From the NCBI GenBank assembly GCA_037951165.1, contig JBBDHG010000015.1, forward strand, positions 1,535,501 through 1,599,500: 64,000 nucleotides of DNA. Direction: 5' to 3'. Source of the stretch: Lophius americanus. Taxonomy: Eukaryota > Chordata > Actinopteri > Lophiiformes > Lophiidae. How positions within the stretch are numbered: the first letter of the stretch is position 1; each line of letters opens with the position of its first letter. This document shows, in pieces, positions 22,566 through 37,000 of the stretch. The position numbers and the translations under genes are program-made. The notes under the pieces were generated by a model. The model worked only from the letters and a program-made list of their open reading frames with translations. It searched no databases and was not told where the DNA came from.

Positions 22566-25500
22566 TGTGGTTGTCAGAGCATAAAGCAGGTGTATCAAGG
22601 TGTGATTACTGAAGGCTGGGCAGGATGCCACTGGGCTTACTCTTCCTGCTCTACTTTAATTAAGCTTTGTCTGCATGAGTAACCTTGACCCAATCAGCTG
22701 GGAAATAACACACACAAACTCTCTCACACACACACACAAACAAATGCAAACACAAACACCCCATCCCATAGATATAGATGGATTTTCTGTGTTGACAAAT
22801 CCGATTGTATCTCTTATGATTTAATTTCTCGGCTACTTCCAAGCTACCGACCTGAATCTAAAATTGGCGACGTGATGAATTTTAAATCACCATCATCCAT
22901 CACAAGTGATGGATGATTTACAAATGACTCCAAGATCCACACACTGACAAATGACAGATGCAATACATAATAATTGTTTCCCCAATTTAAGGCATCGGCC
23001 AAGCTGTGTCACCAGTTATCAACAGTTTTCCGTGGGACTATTTGTTTGGTAGGAAGCTGTTCCGGTGAAAACTGTTTACAGTGAGGTTTGTTCTACGTGA
23101 CAGAGAAACATTATTTTTGGAAAGATATGCACTTTTCAAGCACTTCTGTTTTAAATGAATTAAAACTGGCACTCTATGGAGCTGGAGGCATTCTCAGAAA
23201 ACACAGAGGTATTTTAATTCTTTATTTTATGTTTATTAAGATATGAATTGTATCGTTTTATTGAGCCATTTATTTTATTTGACCCATTTAATCTCATTCT
23301 TGTTACTGCACATTCTATTATTCTCTCTTTCCGTCTTCAAAATTTGGTATAAATACAGTGAACTGTTTTAAGTCTAAAAGGCGGAGGAAGCAATAATGGA
23401 ATGGACAGAACCTTTTTCACACTTTTGACCTGTTCATTTCCACAGGGTGAAACGTCTGATGGACAAGTGAATGACATTAATTAATCTGGACATCAAGTAT
23501 TTGTAATATCCTAGTAAAGTTATGACCAATAACTCAGAAATAACAGTAAAAATATGATGTTTGAATTCCAGTTCAGATCAGCTGTTTGCCACTACTGAGC
23601 TGAAGCTAATGCTAATCTGTCTCAAAAAAAAAGCTAAAGCTAATGCTAACAACCTCAGCTAAAGTAAATGCAAGTTAAATGTTAACCTCACAACACAACG
23701 CCCACCCACAACGTGACACATTTTTCTTTTTTTGCTTTCTTTAATCTTTAATACTAATATCTTAATTGAATATGAAAACAGATGAAGAATGACTTATGGA
23801 CTTAATGGCTTATTTCCCCTTTTCTCATTTTTTCTTTGTCTGGTTACCCTTAATTAGTTATTTAATATTCACATTTCCTTCCGATTACCATATTGGTATA
23901 GGTAATTGTTGCATATTGTTATTATTATATTAAAATTTAGTTACATATTATCATTAAAATTGGATTTTCCCTTTAGTTTATGATTTTTCCGGCTCTCAAT
24001 CCTTTTTTCCACATGCAATCACCGTGTTTACTTGCACCTACACCCAAAAACTCTCTGACACACTTACACTTGTCTTCACAGGTTTTTCACTGTATCACTG
24101 TTACATTATCAGAAAATAAACTGCATACGTCACATCGCTTTTCCATCTGAGATTTGCATTTGCTTCGGTCCATATTATTAAAGATTAAACGGTTGACCTC
24201 ACGAGTCAGTAATATTGTATATGACATAATATTTTCCGACTAAAGCTAACCATCATGTCGTTCCAACAAGAGCCGTGGTCCATTTCAGAACGTTTCTACG
24301 CCAACCTTGACTTGTTGTGTATTTATTTAGAATTAAATACGCAAGAAATATCTTTGATAATAAATCAACATTTTCTTCTATGATTATTTATCCACTTTGC
24401 TGTGTTGAAAATAGAAAAAAGGCTACAACATTGCACGTTCATGTCCTTTAACGCCTGATTACCGAATTTCTGTCTTTAATAATATCAATGTTTAAACAAA
24501 TCCAGTTCATGTGCAGTAAATTAATGGATTTCAAATTTGAATATCGTTGACTTTCAGAAAATTTTAAAGACTCTATGAAAATTCAAGCCCAGTTTTGGAA
24601 TTTTCAATATCATTTTTGTTTTGTACTCTCTCAGCTTCCTGTGGTGGTTTGATGCGGAATGTCACAGTAGGACGACTCGTCTCCCCTGGATTTCCCAGCA
24701 ACTACAGCAACAACCTGACCTGCCACTGGCTGCTTGAGGCACCTGAAGGCCAGAAATTGCATGTCCACTTTGAAAAGGTGGCGCTGGCTGAGGACGATGA
24801 TCGGTAAGCAAGGCGTTCAGCTGTGTAAGAGAAGGACATGACATTAAACCTATGTATTAAACTTGTAGTGAACAATAAGACTCCCCTTATTAAGGATTTA
24901 GAAATGGCTTATACATACTTTACTAATAAAGTTGTCAAAAACTGTACAAATCCTTAATAAGCTGCTATAACCCGCTAGATATAAAGGCTATCAGAGAGCT
25001 TGCCAAATAGTGAGCCCACCTATCTGCACTGCTAACTTGATATTGCCAAATAGTGACCCGCATGGCTAAATTGATCGCTATGTTATAAGCCGTTCATAAA
25101 AATTAACTAATGACTTATAAATTGTTTACAACCTTATTCATAACCCAATTATAAACCATTAATAAATCTTTTATATAGGTAGTTTTATTTGGAAATTGTA
25201 CCAATTATTGCAAATCAACCAAGTAGGTTAAAATAAAATTTGCGAGAAAAACAACTCCATGTGCCATATGTAGTAACGACTCACTAGCGTCTTTGTTTAC
25301 ATTCATTGTTAAGTGACAACCTCTACTGGCTGTATTAATTACAATGGTAGCAAAGAGGAAAGTCAGTAGCGTAGATAGTGTAGTTTCTGGATCATCACAT
25401 GCCTTCATATGGTGTTGAAAGCAGAGCTGCACTCCACAAAGAGGATACGAGTGTGGGCTCCTGGGGAATCCAGGTGCTTGAGGAGAAGGTGTAGAAAACC

Positions 25501-28500
25501 AGCCACAGCATCCTCTAAGGGATCAAGTGTGGGGTGACAACTGGGAAGACGGTGTTGAACAGCAGCTTTTCTAGTCACTTCACTGCTGTGGATGTGAGGG
25601 CACTGGGGCAGTGGGTAAGTCTGTGGGTCAGAGTTTCGGGGATTATGCTAGCAGTCTTCCAAAGGTTGGGTTACGTGGCAGTCTGGTAGGATTCTCAACA
25701 GCGGGTGGGGTGCAGGTCCTCAGCAACCTACACAGGACTTCATCTGTCCTAGGGCCAAGCCTGATTTACAATGGGTAAGCTGTTGTCCTCTATACAGGGG
25801 TCTAAACCCCGATGTTAAAACAGCAGCAGGCTTTATCTGGCAAAGCAACATGATCCAGTGTAGCAGGAGTTCATTATGACTGTATAGTGGAGAAAGCCAT
25901 CCACAGTGTCAGGCTCTGGTGTGAAGCTGTAGCAGATGAACTATTAGAAAAAAGATCAGGCTTTGCCGTTGCAGCAGAGCTAGGCCATCAAACTTAAGAA
26001 AAACAAGCCAAGATATTGGTGAAAGAGGCCCAATACTTTTGAGGACTCCGCAGGGTAACAACTGACTGTCAGTGCTGCTGAAAGCAATAGAAGTGCAGTG
26101 TCATTTTAGCGGCAGGAGGCTCATTGCAGAGGACTGAATGGAGGAGCCACGGGGGGGAAATTAGCTGAATATTCACTTTTGTATAGAAGCCAATAGCTGC
26201 TATGGGCTTTTGTGATAAAAATACGCCTCAAAGATATGAAAAGACATCTGGACAGCCCTGAGGAAATGGAAAAAGATTATAAGAAGAAAGTGATGATGTG
26301 AAGAAGATAGAGAATTGACACTAGGGTATAAGGTGTTTGGGTAATGAGCCTGTGTCTGATGAGAATTTCTGGTTTAAAGGCCACTTCTTTTTAGCGCTTC
26401 TATTAATACCATTTCAATGGATTTTTTAATGCAGCTTTCAAATTTGATCAAATCCACATTGCCAATAAATCATCGAAGTCAGCACCAACAAATTCACCAG
26501 TTTACAAGAACAAGCCACAACCAATCCTAGTCACTGAGCATCTTAAGCATCATTTGACATTCTACCACAGAGTAACACACCAGAAGTGATTAAGTCCTGT
26601 TTTCCTACGATACTGGTAAAAGATAATTATTTTTGTGGGTCTTATACACATAAATTACCATTAAAAAAATAAATAAATCAACCTGAGTGAACGTAAAATC
26701 AGAAAAAAACAGAACAGAAAAAAGTTATAATATGATTTATTGAACCAAAAAGGTTATATTACCGTCTTCATAGTAAATTCTGATATAACACAACCTGGCC
26801 CTGAGAGAAATTGTGATTGATTGTTTCCGGTTGAGATTGTCTCCGGAAAAAAAATTCCGGAGATGAACCTCCCCTTAGTGTTGGAAATATGCAATCAAGT
26901 TCTTCCTCGCACTAAGTTCAGTGAGGAGTTGGGTCAAATTTGAAAGTGATCCATGAATTTATTTATTTATCAAATTAACATGAAAGATCTGCGGTTACAG
27001 TGGCAGCGACGATAATGCCATAATACCCCTACTTTTTTTTGGGGATAAAATTATCATTGTTTGGTGCCAATTTGACGAATCTTTGATGTATTATTGAGGT
27101 ACATCCTGAAAAATAACATTAGTGAAATATTGTTTTGCCATCAAACGAATAGGGATATCAATGTGATTCCAAATTCCAGGGCTAAGTTTTCATGTTGAAG
27201 TAATCACATTATGGTCAACCGCTTGTATGCGCAATAAAATGATGGGCAAACTGAGCAATGGTGGACGAAGTTTGAGCTCTCTAAGGCCCTATTAAGACCT
27301 AAAATGTGTTTTCAGCGATAAGATAACAAGTAGACAGTGAGACACGTTGCCGTTTACATATGTGTGTCTCATGCGTCCCCGAATGTTTCCAGTAACTTGT
27401 GTTCAGATTCCATTGCTGCCTACGTCACTTCGGCTAAGTAGTAATCAGTCATGTCAGTGTAGCGCGCTAGCAAAGGATACCTGACAACTTTAAGATGTTG
27501 ATAGTTGTGCAATGATTTTGGTGTGAAAGTAAAACACAACATATGAAAAAAGAGGGCAAAAAAAGACAAAAGCTATACACCAAACCCTGACAGTAGTCCA
27601 AGTTTGAATTTCATCCCATGTTTTGGACCCTGCTAAATGATTCTTTGTTCCCTTCATCTAGACTTTTGATCAAGAATGGTCACACAATAGATGCCGCTGC
27701 CCTATATGATTCATTTGAGGTGGAGTACCTACCCAACGAAGGTCTACTCAGCGTCTCCAGGCATCTCTTCATCGAGCTGACTACTGACGCTACAGGCACA
27801 TCCACTGGTTTTGCCATCAGGTACCAAGGTAAGCAACTTGAACTGTACCAAAGAACATAATGACATGGTGTTTGTCTCCATAAAATCTGACCCCTTGAGA
27901 AAACATGAGATCATGGTGACAGCTTTGATCATGAAAACAAAGAAAAGGGATCTGAAGCCAACAGTTCAGTAACTTCTTAAGGCAAACATCAAAGCAGTTG
28001 TTATCCTTAAAAAGATTAAATTAACAATTCCATACTATAATTTAAGTTCAGTATTCAATCCACACATATAGATGCGTTCAGAGGAAAAAGAGCAAAAGCT
28101 GGAGAGAAGAATCTCAAGACATCATCCATCCATTTTCTTCTGCTTGTCTGGAGCTGGGGGTCGGTGGCAGCAGGTTAACCAGAGTATTCTAGATGTTTCC
28201 CCGGTGACCTTTTCCAGACTCCTTTTTGTCTTTTTTGTCTCTTCCGTTAGTCTTCCCAGAGCGGATGAGATATGTATTTTCTCCAGTGAGTTCTGGGTCT
28301 ACCCCAGAGTCTCCTCGCTGTAGGATGTTCCCAGAAACCTCCTAAAGGAAGGTGCCCTGGAGTGATCCTAACTAGATGCTTGAATGATCTTAACCGGCTC
28401 CTCTCTACTTGAAGGAGCAGCAGCTCATCTCTGCGCTCCTTCCAGCTGTGTCACCTCCTCACCTTACCTCTAAGGCTTAGCCCTTCCAGCCTTCGAAGGA

Positions 28501-31500
28501 AGCTCATATTGGCTGTTTATATCCACACTCATTCTTTCAGACACTACCCAGAGTTCCTGACAATAGGTCAGGGGTGGAAAACGGATCAGCTGGTAAATTT
28601 AGAGCTTTGCCATTGCAAAGCCCTCTCTTCACCACGACAGACTTATAAAATGCCTGCAATACTGCTGATGTCAAACTAGCTTTCCATGTTCATGTTTCCA
28701 GTACATGTCAAAAAATGTTAAGGTTTATTTTAATCCTCACCCCTCCCCCAGTGACCCCGAACACTATAAGTTTTTACGATGGATGGATGAATGAAAATAT
28801 AAATGTACGGTGTGATACCCTATTTAATCGTTAATTTGCTCCATTGTGCGTGACTATATAGTAAACAGATGTTAGGGCAACCTGTAAGACGATTAATTGC
28901 TTCCTTAGGATCCCCAAAAAACCCCAAAGAACCACATTACACTGTCAGGAAAAATGTAAAGCCGAAATCTGAGACTACTAAACACTATCTAAATGTAAAT
29001 AAATTATAAGAAAAAATCATGAAACTAACATTAGTATGTCACCAAATGTGTAGCTGCTCATTCTGCGTGCTGCAGGGGTTCAAACTGCGAGAGGCATACT
29101 ATGAAATGAGAATGAGAATACAACAGACCAGGATATAGGACAGCAAAGCTAGAGGTAAATTACTGCCTCAGAAAAAGCAAACAAAGACCGGACACACTGA
29201 GCTTGAGAAAGCTATTTCCCCAAATTCAAAGTGAGCTAAAAAAAAACAGTCAAAACCATCAACTACTTAATATGCAAAGACTTACGACAAGACATCATGT
29301 TAAAACACTAGTTTTTATCTGCTCCAGGTAATAAAGCACAGTATGGCTTCGTGCAATTCAGAGCCTTTTGCAAAATGTTAAATATTGCGATAATATTGAA
29401 AAAGTATTGTGAAAATATCGATATTCAGGCCCCTGGTGATTCCCCAACTTAATCTTTATATTATACCACCATGCAGACATGAATAACTCCACGAACACTT
29501 ATTGGCGGAGGTAATTATCCATTCTAACTTTATCATTTTGAAAGTTTTGCCTTAAAGGGCACATGTGATTAGTAAAGGGCAGAGGAATATAATAGCCAGT
29601 CGACGGCTCAGTCAAGAATCGACATCTCGCTGTGCTTTTGTCTCCTGTGTGTTCATGATGTTTACCAGTTTGGTGCATGAGCTTGCAAACATTTGTTAAT
29701 TAGTTCTAAATGTCAACAGCTGAGGATGGGGCCTTAAATGTGTGGATTAAACTCTCAAAATGCCATCCAATAATTAGACTGACATCTTAATAAAGAATAC
29801 ATTGAAAACTTCTCAGCTAACATCCTGAGAATACATTGTCTGGAACTTTTGATGTTTTTATCGGACTTTGCGATCAAAAATCTTAAATTCAGTCCTTGTT
29901 GAAGCTATGGAAAAAGGAACCATTACCATAGCTGAATGTGATAGTTTAGATAAGACTCATTTTTGCTCAGGGGTTAAGATGTGTATAGACGGAACCTTCT
30001 GTCAGTATTTCATTGATATTTGTACTTTTTCGAAGCAGTTCCAATGGGAATCGTTGGCACAATCGAGGCAAGAAAGCTTTGGTTTAGCCCAAAATATAGA
30101 ACCAAGATGCAATCCAAATCCTTGAGGTACCTGTCAATGTGAAACACAACTAGTTAATTCTTGGTGCCAAGACGTTTCTAGGTATCTACTATTCTACAGC
30201 CTGTCTCTGGATGATGGTGCGCTTGCTCTTAAAATCAAAGACAATGTGATTTAATTCATCCTAAATTGAATAACATTAACAGTATTCTAGAATTAGAACC
30301 ACCATTTTCTTAAAATAAAATGGGAAAGTGATATTTCAGCATTTAAAATAACGTATTAGCTGGTAATACTCATGTTGAGTATTTGAGATGTGTTCAAGAT
30401 TCTGTGATTTAACCAGATATTCTGATGCATTGTTTAAGATATGTCTGTCTATCTGCCTGGAATGTTACTTTCTGAGTGATTGTGTCTCATATCAAGCGCG
30501 ATGTGATATTTTGACTGGAAATTATATTCATATTGATATTTTAAGATTTTGCAGCGTGGGAGTAAAAGATTTGAGGACAGACTATCAGATGAAACCCTTG
30601 CCGTTGTAACCATAAACTCTACATGTTCTGTATTTTACCACACATGGCAAGAAACACTCTTTCAAGGAGAAGGGCTTCATCTAATGGCTGGAGTGTGAAA
30701 TCACTCAACTTCTCATATCTCTTTTCGTATTACCACCATCTAATAGGTGGCTCTTCTCTGGCCCCCGAGGACCACTTGGAAGTACAATCACCATAATCTC
30801 TTGGCTTCCACCTCACTACCACAAATGGGATTGAGTTTAAAAGGAACAACGGTTCTCATTATGGCCAGTAACAGAAACGAATGCTCTCCAGCTCGTTTTT
30901 AACTAATTTGATGGTCCCTCCTTTACCCCGATGAGCCATTTTATCCTTTCATGAGCAGCTGACCTCATCTGTGAAGATACAATCAGCGATCTCTATCACC
31001 CCATCTTCAAAAATGTGTCCATTAAAAACAATTTACAAGTTTATGGAATTTATGGACTTATCTTAAAGGTTGTATGTATGGATTTGGCCCTATATAAATA
31101 CTAAAAACCTATTTGTGGACAACTAGAGCTCTACCTCCCAATACTATTGTCCGGACACAGCAGCATTTGGTTTCAGTGATCTATCTGTGACTTCCACAAC
31201 AAATCTAGAGAAGTAGTTTTGTTTAGGTCTGTCATGGTTGATGGCATATGGTTGAGACTAATATTGTGAGTAAACTCAGATGATCTTGTGATGACATTCT
31301 CACGAGTAAAGAAAGCCGAGTAGAGCAACATGAAAAGTTGGATGATGTCTGGGACCGGTACCAAAACAAAGTTAAATGTTTAAATCACCATTTTCAACAA
31401 GGTGCCTTGAATACACATGTCCAACGATCTCTCTGCGTTATTGAAGATGACGACAGCGATTTATGTTCTTACCTTTGTCCTTGTTTTATAGCCTTTGCTG

Positions 31501-34031
31501 CGGGCCACTGCTATGAACCATTTGTGAAGTATGGAAACCTGACCAGTAGCGACACAACCTGGGCGGTGGGAGCAGTGGTGGAGTTTTCCTGTGACCCTGG
31601 CTATACTCTGGAGCAAGGATCTGTCACGATTGAATGCATGGACCCCAACAATCCCCAATGGAATGAGACAGAGCCCGCCTGCAGAGGTCTGTAGTGCAGT
31701 GAATGGGATTCATTTGGAAAAAGTCAACAAATCATTTACTCTGCAATTTAGGCCAAAGACAGTGGTAAAAACAAGACTGTTCATTTTAATGTAAACTGTT
31801 TGCCCATCAGAGTTTGGCTTTTTACAATTCAAACAAATGGGGTACTACCCAGCAGCATAATAAATACATAAGCTGTTCAAAATTATATATTTTACATATT
31901 TTTTAAGTTCCACAAAAGGAGCCAAATACATTCTAAGAGAGACCAAGTTGAGTAGAATAAATTTGAATAACATCAAGCTGAATCCAAGCACACAATAGAA
32001 CAGAGCTGGAGAAAACCCAAAGAAAACAAAGAACAAATCAAAAAAAAAAAATGTATCTTGTATTTAGAAGCAGATGGCTGTGACAAAAGACTGATTACAT
32101 TTTCAGTAATGAAATCCACAAAACATAAAAAATGAGTATAAGAACCGGAGAAAGAGGAGCAGAGTAGGTCAGAACGGATTGTTGAAAAATGATTTCCTTG
32201 CGTGTTTTATTCATTTTGGGAATTATTGATATCTTATAAATATCATATCAATATAATAGATATCTAAATTTACCATAAAATGACAAATATATAATATTTT
32301 TAAACACTAAAAGAAAATTTTTCAAATTATTTCATGATGAAATGTTTTATTTCAATGAAAATATTCAGTTTTAATCCGATTATAACAACCATTTGTAAAC
32401 CGTGTTGTCAGAAAACAATATGACACTTATTGGAGTTACATTATTAGGCTTTAGTAAGTCATGACACACTTTAATGTCTCCCCCCATTTAGACATTTTTA
32501 AATAGCCATGGGTAATGCCTCCTCCTTGGGGGGCCTTTTGACCTGTGGTATTCCCCAAGGCTCCATCCTTGGCCCCTTACTCTTATCATAATGCTGGCAC
32601 TGTGTCATATTATAAACATTTTCAGGCATGAACTTTTAAATAAGAACTAGTGACTCAAAATGGCCTTAACCAAACAGTTGAGCAGAACATTTAATGGTAT
32701 AGGTTAAACCAACTCAAAATTAATGTTTCAAGTCCTGATTTAAATGAACTCAGTGTTCCTTATGAATATACCGCATAAAGAACTGCCGATTGAAAAGACT
32801 AAAAAGCTGCCACTGAGTAGGCCTGACACGAAAGACCTGGGCGTTCCTTGAGTTTGTTCTTTTCCAGCTTCCTCCTAAAGTCCAAAAAACATGCAGATTA
32901 GGTTAACTGGTGACTTTAAATTGGCCATTGGTGTGAATGGTTGTCTCTCTTTATGTGTTTCTGTGATGAACTGGCATCTTGCCCAGGGTTTCCCAGTGTA
33001 AGCTAGGATAGAGTCTAGCCCCCTCTGCGAACCAGATCAGGATAGTTATTTATAATGGAGTACCACCTATATCATAACCTTATTGTACATCTAACACCTC
33101 TCTTGCACAAGGCGTAGTACTCCATAAAAACTCTTCTGTCCATTACAAAAAGTACCAACAGGTGATGGCGTCATTACTTTCCAAATACCCATTTTAATAT
33201 ATACTTCTACTATTCATAAGGACCTGATGTTTGGAGAAATATTTTCTCAATAATCAGAAAATGGGTGAAGCCAATAAAATATTAGATTCCTTTGTCACTA
33301 AGAGAAGATGTTAATATAGTCGGTTGTGTATTTGTGTGCGTTTCAGCTGTGTGTAGTGGTGAGATCACCGACTCAGCAGGACTGGTTCTGTCTCCAAACT
33401 GGCCCGAAGCCTACGATAAAGGCCAGGACTGTATCTGGGGAATCCATGTGGAGGAAGACAAGAGGATCATGCTGGACATCCAAGTGTACGTATCCACCTT
33501 CCTCGTGTACATACCGATCCCTCGGATGGGCCTGAAATCAAATTACCGCAAACATTTCCATTGCCTCTTTTTGTCATTATTCAAGCGGCACCGTAAGAAG
33601 TCTGTCAATTACAAAGAGCTTCCTCACCTCCACGTGTAAAACACATTAAAAACACAACGCCATGCTAATAAAAGAGCGCTTGGCTTGTGAATGAGATGCG
33701 TAAGTGCCACACAGACAAAGGTTAATTAGGTGCAGCGGAAAAAACTAATTATATCAGGGAGGTTTTCTTTGGCAGTCACACCCCCCACTCCCACCCCCGC
33801 CACTGTCACCGCTCCACTAATAGCTGTGGTGTGGAGTAGACGGTACAAATGTACAGCACGGGAATGTATGTTTTCTGTGATTGTGGTTCCAGGGTGAAGA
33901 CGCACAACAACACACCCCGCTGTGTCTTACCCTGATGAGTCAGTCAGCCGTACGAAATCATTTGCCATTTCCAAGCAAATTAAGGAAGCTTCACTTGCAT
34001 TGGTTGCATCTTGAGTTGTTTTTTCTTCTAT

Positions 34032-34074
<43 letters not shown>

Positions 34075-37000
34075 GAACAGCACCTGCGCTCTTGTTGCTC
34101 TTTAAAGTATTGATTAATTGCTTCCTCTGTTTTATGAAAAGAAGCCTGTCAACATAATAATTGCTTATGTTTATTTAGTGGAACAAGTAATTGCAATTGA
34201 AAGAAAGTTACTCTGTGAAAACCCACCTGATGCCTACATACTGAAAACATGAAAACACTAGTTCTTCACGGTACCATGGAATGTGGGCGTATCATTTATC
34301 CGGACTTGGGGAATGATTTACTGAAGGATTGCATGTTTAATAACGGGTGCACAATTATTAGCACCTGCAATTAAATGAGCAATCTTATTTAATAATGGTG
34401 CTCAGTGAGGATTAGTAAATACGGTAATTAAATTAATATATAACCAGGAATAAAATGTGTGCACCTTATTGTAGAGTTTGCTCATGGCAGAGAGTTAGCT
34501 GCACCTGCTGCACAATAGTGGCCCGAGACATGTCTTCCAGCAGGCCCCTCACCTCTTTTATTAGCAATTGTTTTTTCTTTTCTTCTTCTTCTTATATCTA
34601 ACGCTAGTTACACGCTAGAGGATAAAGGTCTGTTTTCATACCCGATTTGCCCCCCCAAAAAAGGTCAGCGGGTCGTGGCCTGATCCGGGACTTGTTTTTA
34701 TCGACTATCTGTCCAAATAATTCTCCTGTGTCTGTGCTTTCAATAAGGTTATTTTACTGCTTCAAATACAGTCCGAGCGTCCCCGCTCATGAATCCACTA
34801 CGAAACTCCTGATCAGGCTGCCTACGAGGGAATACCCGCAATAGCCAATGAGGTTGAGCAGACCTGGAAGTGTCATAACGAGATGTTGCGTACTATTAAA
34901 GCTCACAAACATGGCAGCGAACAGAAACCCAAACTTATTTGTACCCTGTGCCAGGTTGACAATTGAAAGAGGAAACCAGCATTTCAAAGTATGGCTAAAA
35001 TATTTGAGCCTCTATAACGTGTCAATAAAAAACATGTCTCAATAGGGTTGCAACGACGGTGATCGTCCTCCATATTTGTTTTTCTTCTGAAGTCACGTTT
35101 GGTCACGTGAGTTTCTGTGAGATCTCGTGAAACAGCAGGTGTGTGGTCTCGTGATCTGGCCCAATAGTCCAATTTGTGCAATCAGAAGATTATTATGTTA
35201 GAAATCGTATGAAACTGTCTTTATGTCTGTGGTCACATTTTTAAAATTGGTTAAGATTTTGAAATCCTTTAGTGTGCAGCCAGCTTCAACATCTTCTCTT
35301 ATTTTCATCTGTCATTCTTCTTCTTTTACCGCGGCGTTGACTTCCTCGCAGTTATTCTCCCATATTGCGTTTTTTTAAGTCATATTCTTATTTCTATGCT
35401 TTAGCTTAACAATATGTTTATTTGTTGCCTCCAGTTAATTTAAATCGTACCGCCTCCACCATGTTTGCACCTGCTGTGATTAATGCATGTTATTGTGTAT
35501 ACGTGTATTCTGTAATTGTGCGCACGCAATTTCACTCGCTATTTGGGATCTTACTAAGTCAGGCCCATAGTGTTCTAGTCATCCCTCAAACCACAAAGAA
35601 AGAAAAATGGTTACCAGGACAGATGGTACAGAACTCTGAAAAGTTTGTAGAGCCGGTTACAGTGCTCTCAAAAGTCATGAAAAAAACATCTATTCATCCA
35701 TTTTCTATAACTCTCGTGTTCTGGAGTCTATCCTATCTGACATTGGGTGAATGAAGGGATAAACCTGGAACAATTCATCACAGGGTCAACACATAAAGAC
35801 AACAACAACAATTGTTATTCCTCACTACATGCTCAACCTTTCTAGAAAGTTTAATCAAAATCCACAATGTGGTCTATAAAACAGCATAAACAGCATTGGC
35901 AAAAAAAAAGTCCTTTTTCTTCATGTTAGAGATAGAGACATCTAATTAGCGACTGATTCGTTCTCCAGATCCAGTTCAAACATTATTTTTTACAACAAAC
36001 GTTATCTCACGGCATTTTCCAAGAAGAGCAGTTCTTTATTCATTAAGGACAAGCTCCCAGTTCTCTGGGTTGTAGAAACTACCCCCATAAAAATCCTCAA
36101 ATATGAAGTTATGTACCAAACACTATTTTTCATAAAAAAATAAAATTCCCCCTAGTACAGAGAAAATTAACTATTTATATATAGTAAAATATGATATATA
36201 GGCTAAAGGAGTACAATACAACACGGTCACATGAAAATTTGTCTTGCAAAACGAATTCCAACAAGGACGCAACATCTCCTCGAGTCGATTCATCTGCACC
36301 AAATTTGGAGTAAATCAAACCGACAGTTGAGAAATTACGGCCCTAGTGTAGGAAATACGCATCTGAACTTTTTCAAAATCAGTCCAGTTCTTCCTCCCAG
36401 ATCTACGAGTGTATTAAATTGGAAAAACATTGTGTGATCCTACTAACAAGACAACAGTGAAACCAAAACCTCCTCGGTGGAGGCTGCAGGCCACGGTGGG
36501 ATTCTACTGTTCCTTTCAGTTTCACCAGCAATGCTTTAGCTGCAACTAAGAGGAGCTGATGCAGGAATTATCTTAACAAATTTTTTTTTTTACTTCCAAG
36601 GCATGCTTTTTTCTTTTCCTTCTCATTTTGGCTATTCGCTGTCTGACAAATTCCTCAAGCTTAGCAATGAATCAAAAATGACAACACCTGGCTGCGACAA
36701 CACTAGCTGTTGTGTCATGCATACCAACTGCTATCACATATTGTAAATGAATGCAAGCTACAGGGAGAATGACACCACTCCCCTTAGTCATATTATTTCA
36801 ACTTGGTATAAATGTAACATGCCCCCGTCAGTTTTTCCAAAGTCACAAAAAGATCTTTCCATCCTAAAGCAGCCTATAAAAATTAAACTTCTCTGTTGGT
36901 GCCATCCAAAATTATTGGCACCCTTTGAACGAGTAAGATGAGATTCTCAAAATGTCTTTATTGTCTATACCCAAAATCTAACATTTTACTCTAGTAACAT

